Assembly: GCF_040581485.1 (NCBI RefSeq)
Contig: NC_090132.1
Span: forward strand, 27,105,911-27,169,910
Origin: Linepithema humile
Taxonomy: Eukaryota > Arthropoda > Insecta > Hymenoptera > Formicidae
Length of the DNA: 64,000 nt
Direction of reading: 5' to 3'
Shown: positions 34,350-46,281 of the stretch, in pieces
How the letters are laid out: every line of letters starts with the position of its first letter
Numbering within the stretch: position 1 is the first letter of the stretch
Translations under genes and position numbers: made by a program
Notes under the pieces: model-generated
What the model was told of the DNA's origin: nothing
Seen by the model: only the letters and a program-made list of their open reading frames with translations
Databases searched by the model: none

Positions 34350-37300
34350 AACAGATATATCTAAAATCTAAGAAATTTAATGCTTTTTTGCGATGTCTTA
34401 TACAAGCAGCAAAATGCCGATTTTTTTTGTGTTTTTTCGATCGGCATTGCTGTCACATGCGATCGCGACAGCGTATGTGGGTGCGAAATGTGAAATCGTT
34501 AACCAGAAGCTTTCGAGGCGTTTGAGGACGGTCTGAACTCGGAGTTATTATCTGCACTCGAGGGCTGGCCGTTTTCTCGGAGAGATTTATTCCTGATTCC
34601 GTCGGTGAATTTAATTGGATCGGCCACAAGGGCCACAAGGCGACGCTGCCGCTATCCTTGTCATTACAATCTTCGCGATTCGAAACTTTCTTCGTGGTCG
34701 GCGCAGCAACAATTGAAACTCGATTCTACCTATACAGCATTGATTTATTTAGCACGCGCGGCGTGTCAGCAGACGGCGGGCAAAGGATAGTGATTTTTCG
34801 ATGGAAATCTGTAGAGAAGGTAATTGTTTTAAGATTGACAGAGAACTATATAAAAAAAAAGATATATATTTTATAAGATTATTCTACGTACTATTAAAAT
34901 TACAAAAAAAAAATATATTAATGAATATTTTTGCACAAAATTATTTTGGAAGATTTAATTGACAGCAGTTGTCACGCATTCTTGGGAACATATTTTTAAT
35001 TTGCAATACTATTTTTGATATTTATTAATTTTATTAAACGCGTTGAGAAAAAGTATTAAAGTAATTATATTTCCGTATATGTTTGGTTCATCGACCTGTT
35101 TTAATTACCTTACATTCCAAAAGAACTTCATTAATTTCTACGTAAAACCGCCCTTGATTCTGCAACTTTCAGTGCAAAATTTTTTATCACAGCGCGAGAA
35201 AGTTGCCATTGCGTTTTTGGTAATGATTATAAATTAAGGTTTGGCAGCGGACGGTGTTAATTGTCGTTGTCGTTGTTGTCGCCACTTCTCCAACGACAAA
35301 AATGTCGATTTGCAGCAGAACGGTAGAACTTTTCTCTCTCTCTCTCTCTCTCTCTCTGAACGGCGTGGCTTGTAATTATAATTAATCGTATGTACTTTCA
35401 TTCTGCTTCGTACAAGAGATGGTACGTGCAAAAAATCTTAACGAGCAACTGACTAACGTTTAAGTGTTAACCTGAGAGATTTAATTATCACTTGGCAACG
35501 CGTATGAAATAACGCGTAAGAAGTGAATTATAGATGTATTATGCGTTTATGTGCAGCAGCACTGAAAGACATGTCTATTCATAAAAATAAAACGATTATT
35601 CAACAAGAAAGTGATGGAAATAAAAATGATTGTGCGCCAGGCATAGAAGTTGCAATAAAATAAATAATTATGTTTTTATATAATTGTATGAATTTATTTT
35701 AAGCAAGAAAGAGTACTTTGGCTTTCAAATGTATGGAGAAAGTACGTATGGATTCACAATACAAAAATTACATATATTAAGTATAACAAATTGCGTAGTT
35801 CAATAAAGAACAGTTAGTTACACACACTGCAATCTGTTTTTAGTCGACATTAACTTTTGTATATTGATAGTTGAGAAGCGCACACCAAACAGGTTCTCCC
35901 TCACCGGAAATGTGTTTCTAGTAAGCGATCCTGCAAATCGTTTAATTTCCTGCGCTTTTGCTACCCGCACAGAAACTTTACGCTGATCAACAAAACGCAA
36001 ACTCGACGGGCAAATGCGCGTTAAATGCAGCACGCACAATTTATTGGCAATTAAATGTGACGTGGATCGAATAACGCAACGCGTCCTTTTAAATTCGTCG
36101 CCGCATCACATCCGAAGCAGAAGCGAACGCGTTGCTTGAAACAAATCGAGTTAGAGCACCGTGAAAGCCGCAAAATCCATTTTACCGTTATCATAAACGT
36201 CCGTCCGGTCTCCGAATGAGTTATATCCTTTGGCGACCCACGAATCAAAATTCGTCAGGACAAAAAGTATCATTTCTTGTCGCGATTAAAGCGTTTTATG
36301 AGCGATTCGTATTAATCCCGTTCGCTCGTAACGAGCGGCAGATTTCTGAAATCATCCACTTCCTCTTTCCCGTTACGGTTTAATCAACAGTTTCCTTGGC
36401 CGTATAATGGACGCCGGATAAAACGAAAGGAGAAAAGAGAAAGAGAAACATCCTCCCGGCGCTCCTTCCGTAATCGCGCATTTCACGGAAGCACGGAAGC
36501 CAGATATATAATGGCGAATCGGAATTTTTCCAGTGTATATGTGAACGTTGCACTTTTTTTTTACTAGAGATACTCGTCCAGAATTTAAGTAATTCGCCTT
36601 TTTTAGTGACTGCTTCACTTTCTTATTTTTTTATGGTGATTTTGATATATATTTGATGTGTAAAATACATATGTATAAAATACAATCATATCGATTGAAT
36701 TTTTATGCATAACATTTATTTTTACACATAACCGACTTGTCTTGCACTATCGATAGCCTGATTCGAAGGCGCGCCCGACACGAATGATTGGAGGTCACAT
36801 CTTTCACGGTTGCGAAAAGCACCAACCCATCTGCCGAATTCCCGGCGAAGCGTGAGAACCTCTCTCTTCCTCCGCATCTTGCGTTCTTCCCAATGTTTTT
36901 ATCACTTCACCTTCGATCCGCCTGCATCCTACTGTAAATAGTTTCTCGAAACTCGACCTCGTTAAAAGCCTTTTTTCACTTCCGCTGTGATTTTATAAAA
37001 TCTGCGCTTGACGTTTGAACAAATTGCAGAAAAAAGACGTAAGTTTTAGAAGACAATTCATTGCATAATCGCAAATTTTTTCATTAAATTAATATTCAAA
37101 GTAGAAATAACGTTGGAAGATATATTTAAACTTATACGACAAAATGTTAAAAAATGAATTTTTATTCCTAAATCAATTAAAATGTTTGTCGTATTAATAC
37201 TGTGTTTATAATTTTAAAGTGAGAAAATTTTAAACTTAATTTATTTCATTTTAATTTATGTTAATAATTTTTTAATATTAAATTTTTGAGTTTAAGAAAC

Positions 37301-38700
37301 TTGATTTTTGTTACTATAAATGTAACAAATTAAAGATTTATTAAGTTAAATTCTATCTTGAAAATTATGCTTTCTTTCGCACATGACAGAGTAATATGGA
37401 CGAAATCTGATAAATTTGGAAGAAAAAAAGACATTTAGATCTCGGAGAAATGTAACAGTCAGTGATGACAAAAAGTTACACATCGGCGTGTTGAAAGTCT
37501 TCTAAGTTCTAGTGAAAGTCTCATCCTGCTATTTCTAAAACGAGTTCTAAATGTCCTATTGCAACATCACACTTTCATTAAATTTCTTGTAGATTTACAA
37601 ATTAGTTCATTCATTTTTGACTAATTGTAAGTAAAAAATTTGGAAAAATTATCAAAATATATGACTTATTGTGAGACCGACAAATTACTTCACAAGCAAG
37701 ACGTTTTGAGTAAAATAAATCGAAATACTTGAAATATATTCACTGTCAGTTCTGTCGCATTCTTTGTATCTTGCTTCGTAATTACACATTTCTTTATGCT
37801 CTTTTGTTACATAATTACGAAAGTGTGTAATGTATATGTAATTATATATATTATCGTTATAAAACCTGCATTTTGCTTGAAAATTCGGCAATTTTATATA
37901 ATATTGCCACCAGCTCTTTAGGTAAAATAATTGTAACGTAGACATTAATTATGTTTCAAGTAATAGGACGTGTGTATTAATTAACTGAAAAGGATACAAA
38001 AACCTCTCCATCAAAAAGTGTTTGGTATAAAAAGAGAACAAAAGAAAACATATAATTCTTCATTTAAATGTAACTATTGATACTTTGTTCAAACTTAATA
38101 GGTGTGAAGACATGCAATAACATCTCAGCAGAGTATCTATATTAATAACTTCTCCGCAAAAGAGACATTAGCGTATTTTTTATTAAAAACAAAAAACATT
38201 AAAACAAAAATTGTGTTCTTGGCGTCCTTTTTACCTTTTTTTAAAACACGTTATATTATAACACATCGAAGGATAATTTCGTAAATTAAGAGGTAATAGA
38301 CAAAATCAGATAAAATTGATTATATGTTGTCAAGCTTATTATTTTCACGTTCATACTGCGTATTGTGGTAAATAATAATTTCGAGGAATAAATTCGCGCT
38401 CCTTAGTTGATAAAATATTCAATCGTATATTCTCATACACGACACATCGAATTGACACGTTTATTTTCGATTTCCCTTCGCATCCTTGAATCGTTTCGTC
38501 GTTTTAAATCGTATTATATCTAAATTATGCACCATTCATTCAACAATATTATCGCACGCTTTCTCAAAATTGCAGATTTCACACATAACTGCGCAGCAAG
38601 GTTTTCTGTATAGATCGTCGAGGTTTTCGCCTTGAAAAGCAGCAGGCGATCGCATTTGGTCAGTCTGAAGATGCGGAAGGAGTTCGAACAAGAAATAGCC
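34350..38700. other. Long AT-rich non-coding stretch
   Basis: AT-rich DNA with CpG-bearing patches at 34.45-34.8 and 35.9-36.5 kb. No credible exon, RNA gene or transposon end was seen. A (TC)n tract is listed separately. 37.0-38.5 kb is nearly free of GC-rich features. Confidence 0.5.
35333..35357. repeat. (TC)n microsatellite
   Basis: About 12 uninterrupted TC units. Confidence 0.95.
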
Positions 38701-38720
38701 CGTTATGGTTGATTAGGGCG

Positions 38721-38742
38721 TTTAAGGTCGGACGACCTTAAA
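38721..38742. promoter_or_regulatory. 22-bp perfect palindrome with AAGGTCG half-sites
   Basis: Arms TTTAAGGTCG and CGACCTTAAA around a GA centre. AAGGTCG resembles the extended half-site bound by FTZ-F1/SF-1-type nuclear receptors, here present as an inverted pair. The match is short, so binding is only a hypothesis. Confidence 0.35.
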
Positions 38743-38883
38743 GGCCAGTTAGTGTGACAACTCATTGGCAAGACCGTCCTGTCGCACAATGTCGACTGCA
38801 CGATTGATCGCGCTGACACCTGGACACGGATGATGCATAGGACCTAACCGGGCATTTCCTGCATTAGTATATCATTTATATCT

Positions 38884-38899
38884 CCGCGCGCGCGCGCGT
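38884..38899. repeat. (CG)n repeat
   Basis: Seven CG units in AT-rich surroundings: a Z-DNA-prone tract. Confidence 0.9.
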
Positions 38900-38904
38900 A
38901 TCTC

Positions 38905-40730
38905 CTTTCATTAACTGCCTACGTACACCCCGATGCTTGTTGAGCGATCGGTGTTACTGCACCTGAATGCTTTGTTGTAACACGATCACACAGAAGCGGA
39001 CTGGCTAAAAAGTTGTACAAATTTTTGAAATAAGATTTTTTTTAAATAACACATTTATTTTCAACAAAAAATATATATACTTTAAAGTTTTAAAATAATA
39101 ATATTTTTTATTTTTATGTGTGCGTTTGAAACGCTACGTAATGTTGTATTATGTATTTAAAATTATAATGTTATAGCAAAACAAAAAGTTTTAAATATAA
39201 TTTATGGCATACAAGAATTTCCTTCCTTGAATATCTCGACAATCTTGTTGCTAATCCGCTCCTGAATACGAGTACGACTTCCACAGATGGAAGTTCTTGT
39301 CATCGCTTGCATGTAAATGTCTTTAAACAGCAAGAAATTCCGTATTTTCGCGCGAACTTGTTTTCTTGCAAGATGATAACTTACAGAGCATGTGAGCGAA
39401 ACACATCAAATTACCTACATTTTGTTTCTAATTTGCACGATTTTATCTAATGACTAAAATTTGTGACTAAAATCAAGCTTAATTGTAGATGTATTAAAAG
39501 TGCATATTCTCGGATGCTTTTTTCAATTAAATTTTCCGGAATCAATTTTATACAAAAATAAAAACATTATTTATTTTACGTTAACAATTTTATAACCAAA
39601 ATACAGGGAGTTAATAATAATAATAATAATAATGACTACCAAATTTTCGTTTCCGGTCGTTTTCAAAATTCTCCAGATTTAATGCGAGTTTATACGAACA
39701 ACTTTTACTAATCACAGGATATCCAGCATAGTTCGCTGATGAATAGCCACTGTATTCATACTGTACTAGTTCATGCAATATGCTACTTACTGAATGCTAT
39801 TAGATCTCTCGGCGGGACAAAGAAACGGAGAAGTGAAATTTTCGAGCAAGTCTCGTCCGGGAGGAAGAAAAATATGCTGCTATTTCGTTGCGCAGGGTCT
39901 CAGGACCTTTGTGAACGCAGGGCGATCCTGCGCTCGATTCTGCGCGGAGTTAACGAGCGTGACTAAAGAGTGGGTTCCATGCGTAGTTATCCTGACCTTT
40001 GCAAAGACACAACAAAATTAGAGGTCCACACTCTGGTCGCAGATAACAGAAAGTAAACTGGTTGTCTGCGAATGAATCCCACGGGGCTAAAGCTTCAACT
40101 TTTACAGTTGTCGTCGTTAGTATTCTGTTTCGCTTTCCTGTTCTGCATATGATTAAAGTCACTAAAGCTCTAGTTTTTTGTACATTAATGTTTTAACATC
40201 AGTTGTGATTAAAATTCACGTTTGGAATTAATTATTTGTTCAGAAATACGTAATTGTTTAATTAGAAAATAAGTTCATAGAACATAATTAATGGAAAAGT
40301 CTATTTTTTCCGGAACAATAATAATGCTTGAGCAATCTTAGAATTTATAGTTTAGCACTAGAAGATTTTATCGGATAATCATCACAGAATGTTAATCGGA
40401 TGGAATGCGTCAACGGCGGGCGAGCCGATAACACGGTTAACGTAAGCGTAATCAGATAGAAATGCCTGGAAAGCCACGAGGCGCGTTTAGAAAATCGAAG
40501 AAGATTAGATGCACGCTCTTTCGTTATATGGGCAGTCATGAGATAATTAGTTGCAAATAACAACCTTCGAGACTTGAAGTTGATGATTTCTTTTAAATTC
40601 CCAATATATGCTTAATCAAGTTTGATTACTTTTCAGATTCGTTCCTGATATTGGCGCTCTCTTGGAGAGACAATCCTTGTCGGTATTAGAAAAAAAAGGG
40701 GGAAAAAATTAAAGAAGGATAAATTGCTCA
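38905..40730. other. Non-coding stretch
   Basis: AT-rich with no credible gene. Contains an (AAT)n repeat (39612-39634). At 40441-40480 the minus strand carries a CGTGGCTTTC...ATTTCT word order, an inverted partial match to the repeat family at 40.74-41.97 kb. Confidence 0.5.
39612..39634. repeat. (AAT)n trinucleotide repeat
   Basis: About seven AAT units. Confidence 0.95.
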
Positions 40731-40738
40731 TCCGTTTA

Positions 40739-40850
40739 ATTCGAGGGGTCAGCCGCTTCGTTAGACCATCTGACGTAGCTGAAGCGGCGTGGCTTTCACC
40801 CATTTCTCATATAATCCGAAACGCGCATCTCCGTGAGCATTCTCGTTTCA
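40739..40850 (+). repeat. Diverged repeat family, copy 1 of 3
   Basis: The unit begins ATTCGAGGG and continues through GGCGTGGCTTTCACC, ATTTCTCATATAATCC and a CGC-rich end. Copies 2 and 3 keep the same order. A 76-codon open frame crosses this copy, but the other copies are not open in the same register, so I do not read it as a gene. Confidence 0.65.
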
Positions 40851-41349
40851 AGGCAATTCGCCGGTATGCCTGTACGCCGCAGTTCATACTTACTGACCTG
40901 GAAAATGATTTAGGAGACAACGCAAAAATCCTAGGAACTCTCTGTGTAAATTAACGTTTTGTACTACGCGACATTCAATTTTTTGATGCAATTACAATTT
41001 ATTATAATTTTATAGTATCATATAAGTTTTTCTTTAATCGGTTTCCTCTACTAATTTTTTTCTATTATATAGAACATTTTATATTGTGTCTAATTTAATT
41101 AGGGTACATAAAAATAAATTTGCAAAAATATAAAAAAAAGATAAAATATTAGATAAATAAATGTCTGTTAATAATTTTTTAAAGTTAGCTTTTTGCGCGG
41201 AATAAGTTGATTAAACTCTTTCTTAAAAATGATTTAGTAACTTAGAATTAAATATGCGCAATATTATGCGCTTTAATGTAACGCTTTCTAGATCTTAGGT
41301 ATATACAAATAAAAAACAAAAAATTCCCATAAGATAGATCGCTTGTCAG

Positions 41350-41459
41350 ATTCGAGGGATTCTTTTACGAGGTCAGCTGATCCGACATAACTTTGTGTTG
41401 CTTTCTCCTATTTCTCATAAAATCCAAGACCCGCCTATTGCGCGTCTTTTCATCTCGAT
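41350..41459 (+). repeat. Diverged repeat family, copy 2 of 3
   Basis: ATTCGAGGG at 41350, GGTCAGC, then TTGCTTTCTCC, ATTTCTCATAAAATCC and GCGCGTC. It lies 608 bases after copy 1 by the GCTTTC landmark and is the most AT-shifted copy. Confidence 0.65.
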
Positions 41460-41863
41460 AGAGAATTATCGACAATCTGTACAGTATTACATAGTTATAT
41501 TTTTTTTTCTATTATTCCCTGAGAGGAAAATATCATGCAATATCGGACAATAAACCACAATTTACGTTCTTCGTGCATTCCGCATAAATCAGTTATCAGG
41601 TGATTCGCGGTGTACGCAGTATAGAAAATAATAGTCGATATGCCAAACCTATTCGGAATATATAATATTTCTGTAACGATAATTTGTCGGTATAATTATT
41701 TCAAGAGAGTACAAATTGTTTAAAAGTAGAACGAACATATAGAGATGGAGCCCTCAAGATAGCGTATCTGCAGTAACTCGTTTCGATCGTGCACTTAAAT
41801 TTACCTTAATTACTGCTCGTTATAAAGTTGTATGGTATTTATCGTACGCCCCACATTTTCGCG

Positions 41864-41965
41864 AACTCGAGAATTTCATCAAACGGTCCAGTGTAATCCG
41901 CCGGCGTGGCTTTCACTCGTTCTTCGTAAAATCTTCTTGTACAACTCGTCTGCTCGAGTTCTCCG
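41864..41965 (+). repeat. Diverged repeat family, copy 3 of 3
   Basis: CTCGAGAATTTC, GGTCCAG, CCGGCGTGGCTTTCACTC, TTCTTCGTAAAATC. It lies 509 bases after copy 2 and is closest to copy 1 over GGCGTGGCTTTCAC. Confidence 0.6.
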
Positions 41966-41969
41966 AATG

Positions 41970-42985
41970 ATGGCATTTCGAGACGGGATTAAAATCGATG
42001 CAGTTAACAGAAGTTCTATTTGCTTAAATTTTACCGAGAAAATTACGAACCTCAATTATTTTTTTCAAAAATGATGATTGACGCTGCGGTGGATGTCGGC
42101 GGTATCGAAATTTGAGCGCGAAATTGCATTTATCATCAAAAAGTCTGATTGTCGATTTCAAAGGAGCGGCTGACCAATCCTTGTCTTCCTTCGCCGGGTA
42201 AGAGGCCAGACGAATCTCAACCAGAGGGATAATGGATTCATACGGATGACGTGTCGTTGCCACTGAAAGGCGGTGGCGACGGCGACTCTCGTTAAAACGT
42301 TTCTGGAGCACGCGATTCCCGGTGGCGATTGTTGCCCAACGCGCTATCGTGAACCGTGACTTTAGGACCCTTCTCCCTCTCTTTCTCTTTCTCTGTTCCT
42401 CTTTCTCTGCATCACCTTTCCCTTCCTTTCTTAGAGCCGCTGCTCTTTTTCCGCTCTTACTGTTGTTGCGGCGAGGTGACGTAGTCGGGATAATAGTAAC
42501 ACCAATCAGGTCTATTTATCTCAATTTTTGCACAGTAACGGAATGTTGCTGCCTGACAATAAAACACGGTGAAATTTATAATTACGCACAGCCCAATGGA
42601 TTAGCGTTTCTTTCACGATGTCGTGACTGACATTATAAACGTGCGAATCTAAAAAAGTGGACACAGCAACCGTTGTCCGCACAACCCTGTTGTCGTTCAG
42701 TGCATATTCTGTAATCGTAGGTTCCGTGCATTTCCCCCGCGAGAGTTCTAATCAATTGACCGTTGCTGATGGAAGCTGTTAATCGACGCGGAGTTAGATA
42801 AGCGTTATTAATTAGTCCGCGATCGCCGCGATGAATTTGTCGCTCCGTTGCTCCTGCAGGGCTTCTCCTAACGTGTGATACAATCTTCGCAGAAGCGCGA
42901 GACCGCAAAAAGCGAGGGAGACGCGCGTCTACGCGCGTGTGGGAACATCCGCAGCGGAGTTAAACCTGTTAACGACGGCCCCCGC
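41970..42985. other. Non-coding stretch
   Basis: Mixed composition, with a pyrimidine-rich segment at 42.36-42.47 kb. Frames of 80-102 codons show no recognised motif. No RNA gene seen. Confidence 0.45.
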
Positions 42986-42988
42986 CGC

Positions 42989-43276
42989 GATAACGGGACG
43001 GCTGATTGAAAAGCCGCGTGACGAACCGTATTGGTGGATCGGCCAATTAGTTTATTAAATACCTAGGGAATAAGCGGAGTAGAGTTTATCGCATACTGAT
43101 CTACCTCTCGGTCGATAACTGGTTAAGTTGCCGCAAACCCGACCGGACCTGATAAGCGGCGATGAGTTATCGATACTCCCGATAACTCTCGTTAACTCGC
43201 CGCGAGCGCGTCGAAGAACGCAAACGTATTTATGTATTAATTATCCAACGTTCGTGTAATACACGAGTTAATTATC
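42989..43276. promoter_or_regulatory. GATAA-motif cluster, candidate enhancer
   Basis: Eight GATAA or TTATC words lie at 42989, 43086, 43114, 43151, 43167, 43181, 43241 and 43272. Two of them form a 9-base-arm inverted repeat (GAGTTATCG at 43164-43172 and CGATAACTC at 43180-43188). Under even base composition about 0.6 such 5-mers would be expected on both strands of 288 bases. GATA zinc-finger factors recognise WGATAR; several of these sites have C before GATAA and fit only the core. Function is inferred from clustering alone. Confidence 0.4.
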
Positions 43277-43299
43277 ATTAATTTTCCGGTATACAATTA

Positions 43300-43770
43300 A
43301 CAGATTTCGCGCGAAAGAAATATTAGAGTGATGCAAAAGATTTATCAGATTCGTCAAGTAAGACAGAGTTCCGAGATTTCAAATAAATTTTTATGAATTA
43401 AAATAATCAATTATTGATTTTAATAAATTTTTTTCATATAGCATTTGTACACCCGATTAAAAAATTCCGAATTTTTTGAGCGGAAATTGATAACACATAC
43501 ACTTTATTTAAAATACATTTTCAGAAGCAACAAATCTTTTGCACCAACTTAATATTTCAGCAATTCGTAATTATAAATTGTTCACGAAATATTGAGTTTA
43601 GAGACTTTCACTGAATAACACGCAAATAAGTTTAATCTATAAAACGTCGAATTTATGCATTCTTGTTCTCGTACGAAATATTATGTTTGCTAACATTCTG
43701 CGTGCTTGTAACTATAATAATGTTTCCTTGTTAACGCTGGGCCACGAATCGCACCGAGAATTGTAAGTTC
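43300..43770. other. AT-rich non-coding stretch
   Basis: Nothing recognisable. Short frames only. Confidence 0.5.
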
Positions 43771-44160
43771 GGATAAAATTGTCTATCAACTTATCACCTG
43801 CGTTTCGACAGTTAATACCGCGGTTAGTCAGACAAAGATATTTCATGTTACATGTTACTCACAATCCGAGTTCATTGACGTCAGACAATCGACGGCAGGC
43901 GTTTCGCGCTGCGAAACCGAATATAAATCGCGCACGTGTTGAGTCGGAGCCAAGCCGTAACACGCCGTTTTCCAATGACGTGTTACGCATCAGAGGTCGC
44001 GCGATTTTTTTATCAACAAACCGCGCGCGATTATTCAGTTCCTTTTACAAACTCGCCGGACTCGCGAAACGGTGGCGCAAATCGGGCAATCCTGCATCGC
44101 GCATACACGTCCCTCTTATCGGCGCACGCGGACACGAGAGCGCATACGGAAATGTGGCGC

Positions 44161-44202
44161 AACGAAATAACGAGTTCTAATTGCGAAAGCAGATCTGCAG
44201 AC
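44161..44202 (+). repeat. Direct repeat, copy A
   Basis: Begins with an 18-base block (AACGAAATAACGAGTTCT) found exactly at 46127-46144, followed by shared TTGCGAAA, CAGA and CT words. The copies are 1966 bases apart. Confidence 0.6.
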
Positions 44203-44251
44203 CAGCCGGCCGCGTAAGAAAAAAAAGCGCCGAGTGCGAGAGGAAAAGAAG

Positions 44252-44252
44252 T

Positions 44253-44284
<32 letters not shown>
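44252..44284. repeat. (GA)n microsatellite
   Basis: About 15 GA units with one AAA interruption. Confidence 0.95.
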
Positions 44285-45163
44285 CAACAAGACGGGGAAG
44301 AGGAAAAAAAAGCGAGAGAACGAGAAGTACACCCGGCACCTGATTCATTTGAGTAGATAACGATCTATGACGCAGATACGCGAACGGGTCTCGTGTAAAA
44401 ATTGTCCTTCCACGCCCGGGAGTTTCGCCCTTTCGACACGGAGAGGCGAGATTAAAAGAGATCTTTCGCGCGCGGTGACGTGACGGCGCGAGCGCGATAG
44501 CCGGCGCGGTCCGCGCAGCGTCAACGAGCGCGTCAACCCGCGAGGGTTTTGCCGACGAGAGATCGGCAAAAACCGAAGCTTTTACCCGGGTTGATTAATT
44601 ACACCGGCACTGACGTTCGATTAATTGGAATATTATGCTCGCGGCTCGTTCCCTGCGCAACGTTTCCTACTGCTTACAAGCGGCGGTGCAATTTTCTCGG
44701 CGGAAAACAAGATAAATCAATGTTTATATTGTAGAATCGCAGAAAAATGCCGCGGCTCGCTTCACGAATCAAATTTAAGAGATCGTTTCGAGAGGTACGT
44801 TAGAGTGGAACTCGGAGCCGGTTTGTACAGCTCTTGTTGTAATGCTCGCGGCGTTAATGTTACGCATAGCGTTACGCATACTTTTCATGGCAAAGGTTAA
44901 TTTTACAGTGTCGGAACGTGTTATTTTAATCTGCCGCAACATTCTGCTATTTACAAATTTTTTTGCGCCAGAACACACTTTTAATATCGATACGCTGAAT
45001 ATCAACGAGCAATTTTATCAGTTTCATTAAACGACGAAGTTTAAGATACCGACATGACATTTGCACGCGAAATACCTCGCAATGTCCGTCAGCATCTGTG
45101 CGATACGGGTTTCTTTCCACACTTAGGCTTTAGGGAGTTGCGGGGATCCGTGCAATCGCGCTG

Positions 45164-45206
45164 CCGGGCGTAAGTATCTCTTACGCGGCACTACAATTAC
45201 GCCCGG
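45164..45206. repeat. Nested inverted repeat with two alternative pairings
   Basis: CCGGGCGTAA (45164-45173) pairs perfectly with TTACGCCCGG (45197-45206). The inner part, GCGTAA, can pair instead with TTACGC at 45181-45186, giving a shorter competing hairpin. Confidence 0.75.
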
Positions 45207-45209
45207 ATT

Positions 45210-46120
45210 GAAGACCATCCGCTAATTCCGCCGGTAGGCAGAGGTCATTTGCAACATGATGACTCCCTTCGCCTCGAGAGATCGCGGCTCTCCCTCGCCT
45301 CCATTACACGAGAAACGAGTAATCCGATTAACGGCGCTCTGTGTTTGTCTGGCCGGTAAAAGTGCCTTCCGCGAAAAGCGAGCTTTCCTCGCAGTAATTT
45401 TTGTTAATTGCGTTACGCGAATAATTTCAAAAGTACGTGACCGTCCGCTTTAATATCCGGCGTTTACGGCTGTTTAATTCGCCGGAAAAAAACGCGCCTT
45501 TTCCCAGGATCGCGTTCTGCCGATTGCGCCGCTTGATATCGTGAACTTAGGAACTCCAAGATCGTAGGAAGCTCTCAGGATCATAACATCGTTTGTGATT
45601 GAAATATTAGTGTAATTTTCATAGTAGGTTCTTGCATACTAGCATACTGAATCATGATATTAAGACCACGCGCGCTTCATTAAATCCGATGTATTTTCGA
45701 GTGATTTGATTACCAATTAATCGATTAACACATTCGCGATGCAAGTTTTTCTCAGTTTTCAGAAACGTAAATTTCGATAAAAATAAAAAAATGTAATATT
45801 AAATTAAAAGACTCTGCTTTCTTCAATATTATAATTTTTATACTTTTAACGCATGAAAGCTTTGCAGATTTCGTTTTCTACAAACGTGGAAAGTCAAGAT
45901 TTACATCGACTCATGATACCACGAATGTTAATAAATTAATTAAACAAGCACAATAATAAGCGCGATATATATTTCATATCAATATGTTATATCTTGATAC
46001 AATCAAATACGTTGTACAGATCTTTCGCTATATCTCTATCATGGACATCTGACGTTTCCACAACCGCGAGCAGATTCTTTAGCGCTCGATACACGGTCCT
46101 AATAGCAGGTTGCAGGGAAA
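45210..46120. other. Non-coding stretch
   Basis: CpG-bearing to about 45.55 kb, then AT-rich. Includes a small direct duplication of GCATACTA/GCATACTG near 45635. No gene recognised. Confidence 0.5.
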
Positions 46121-46126
46121 TCTAGT

Positions 46127-46166
46127 AACGAAATAACGAGTTCTGTTTGCGAAATCAGAACTCCTG
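46127..46166 (+). repeat. Direct repeat, copy B
   Basis: Partner of 44161-44202, with 18 identical bases at the start. Both copies are followed by A-rich tracts. Confidence 0.6.
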
Positions 46167-46281
46167 ATGCAAAAAGAAGAAGAAAAAAAAAGGGAGTAGC
46201 AGTGGTAGTCGATCGCCGCGTGCGTGTACTAATACCGAGCAAAAAGGCATTGCGATCCGGCTTAATGCCCGACTAAAGTGA

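Larger units (their letters stand above)
43780..44600. other. CpG-rich island with a GA microsatellite
   Basis: CpG-rich with a 133-codon plus frame (GTG or alternative start at 43779 to 44180) and overlapping frames on both strands. No domain is recognised. Contains the left copy of a 40-base direct repeat (44161-44202). Confidence 0.35.

Noticed and set aside
35565..35586. TGAAAGACATG resembling the start of miR-71
   Set aside because: Only the first 11 bases match and no hairpin partner is present.
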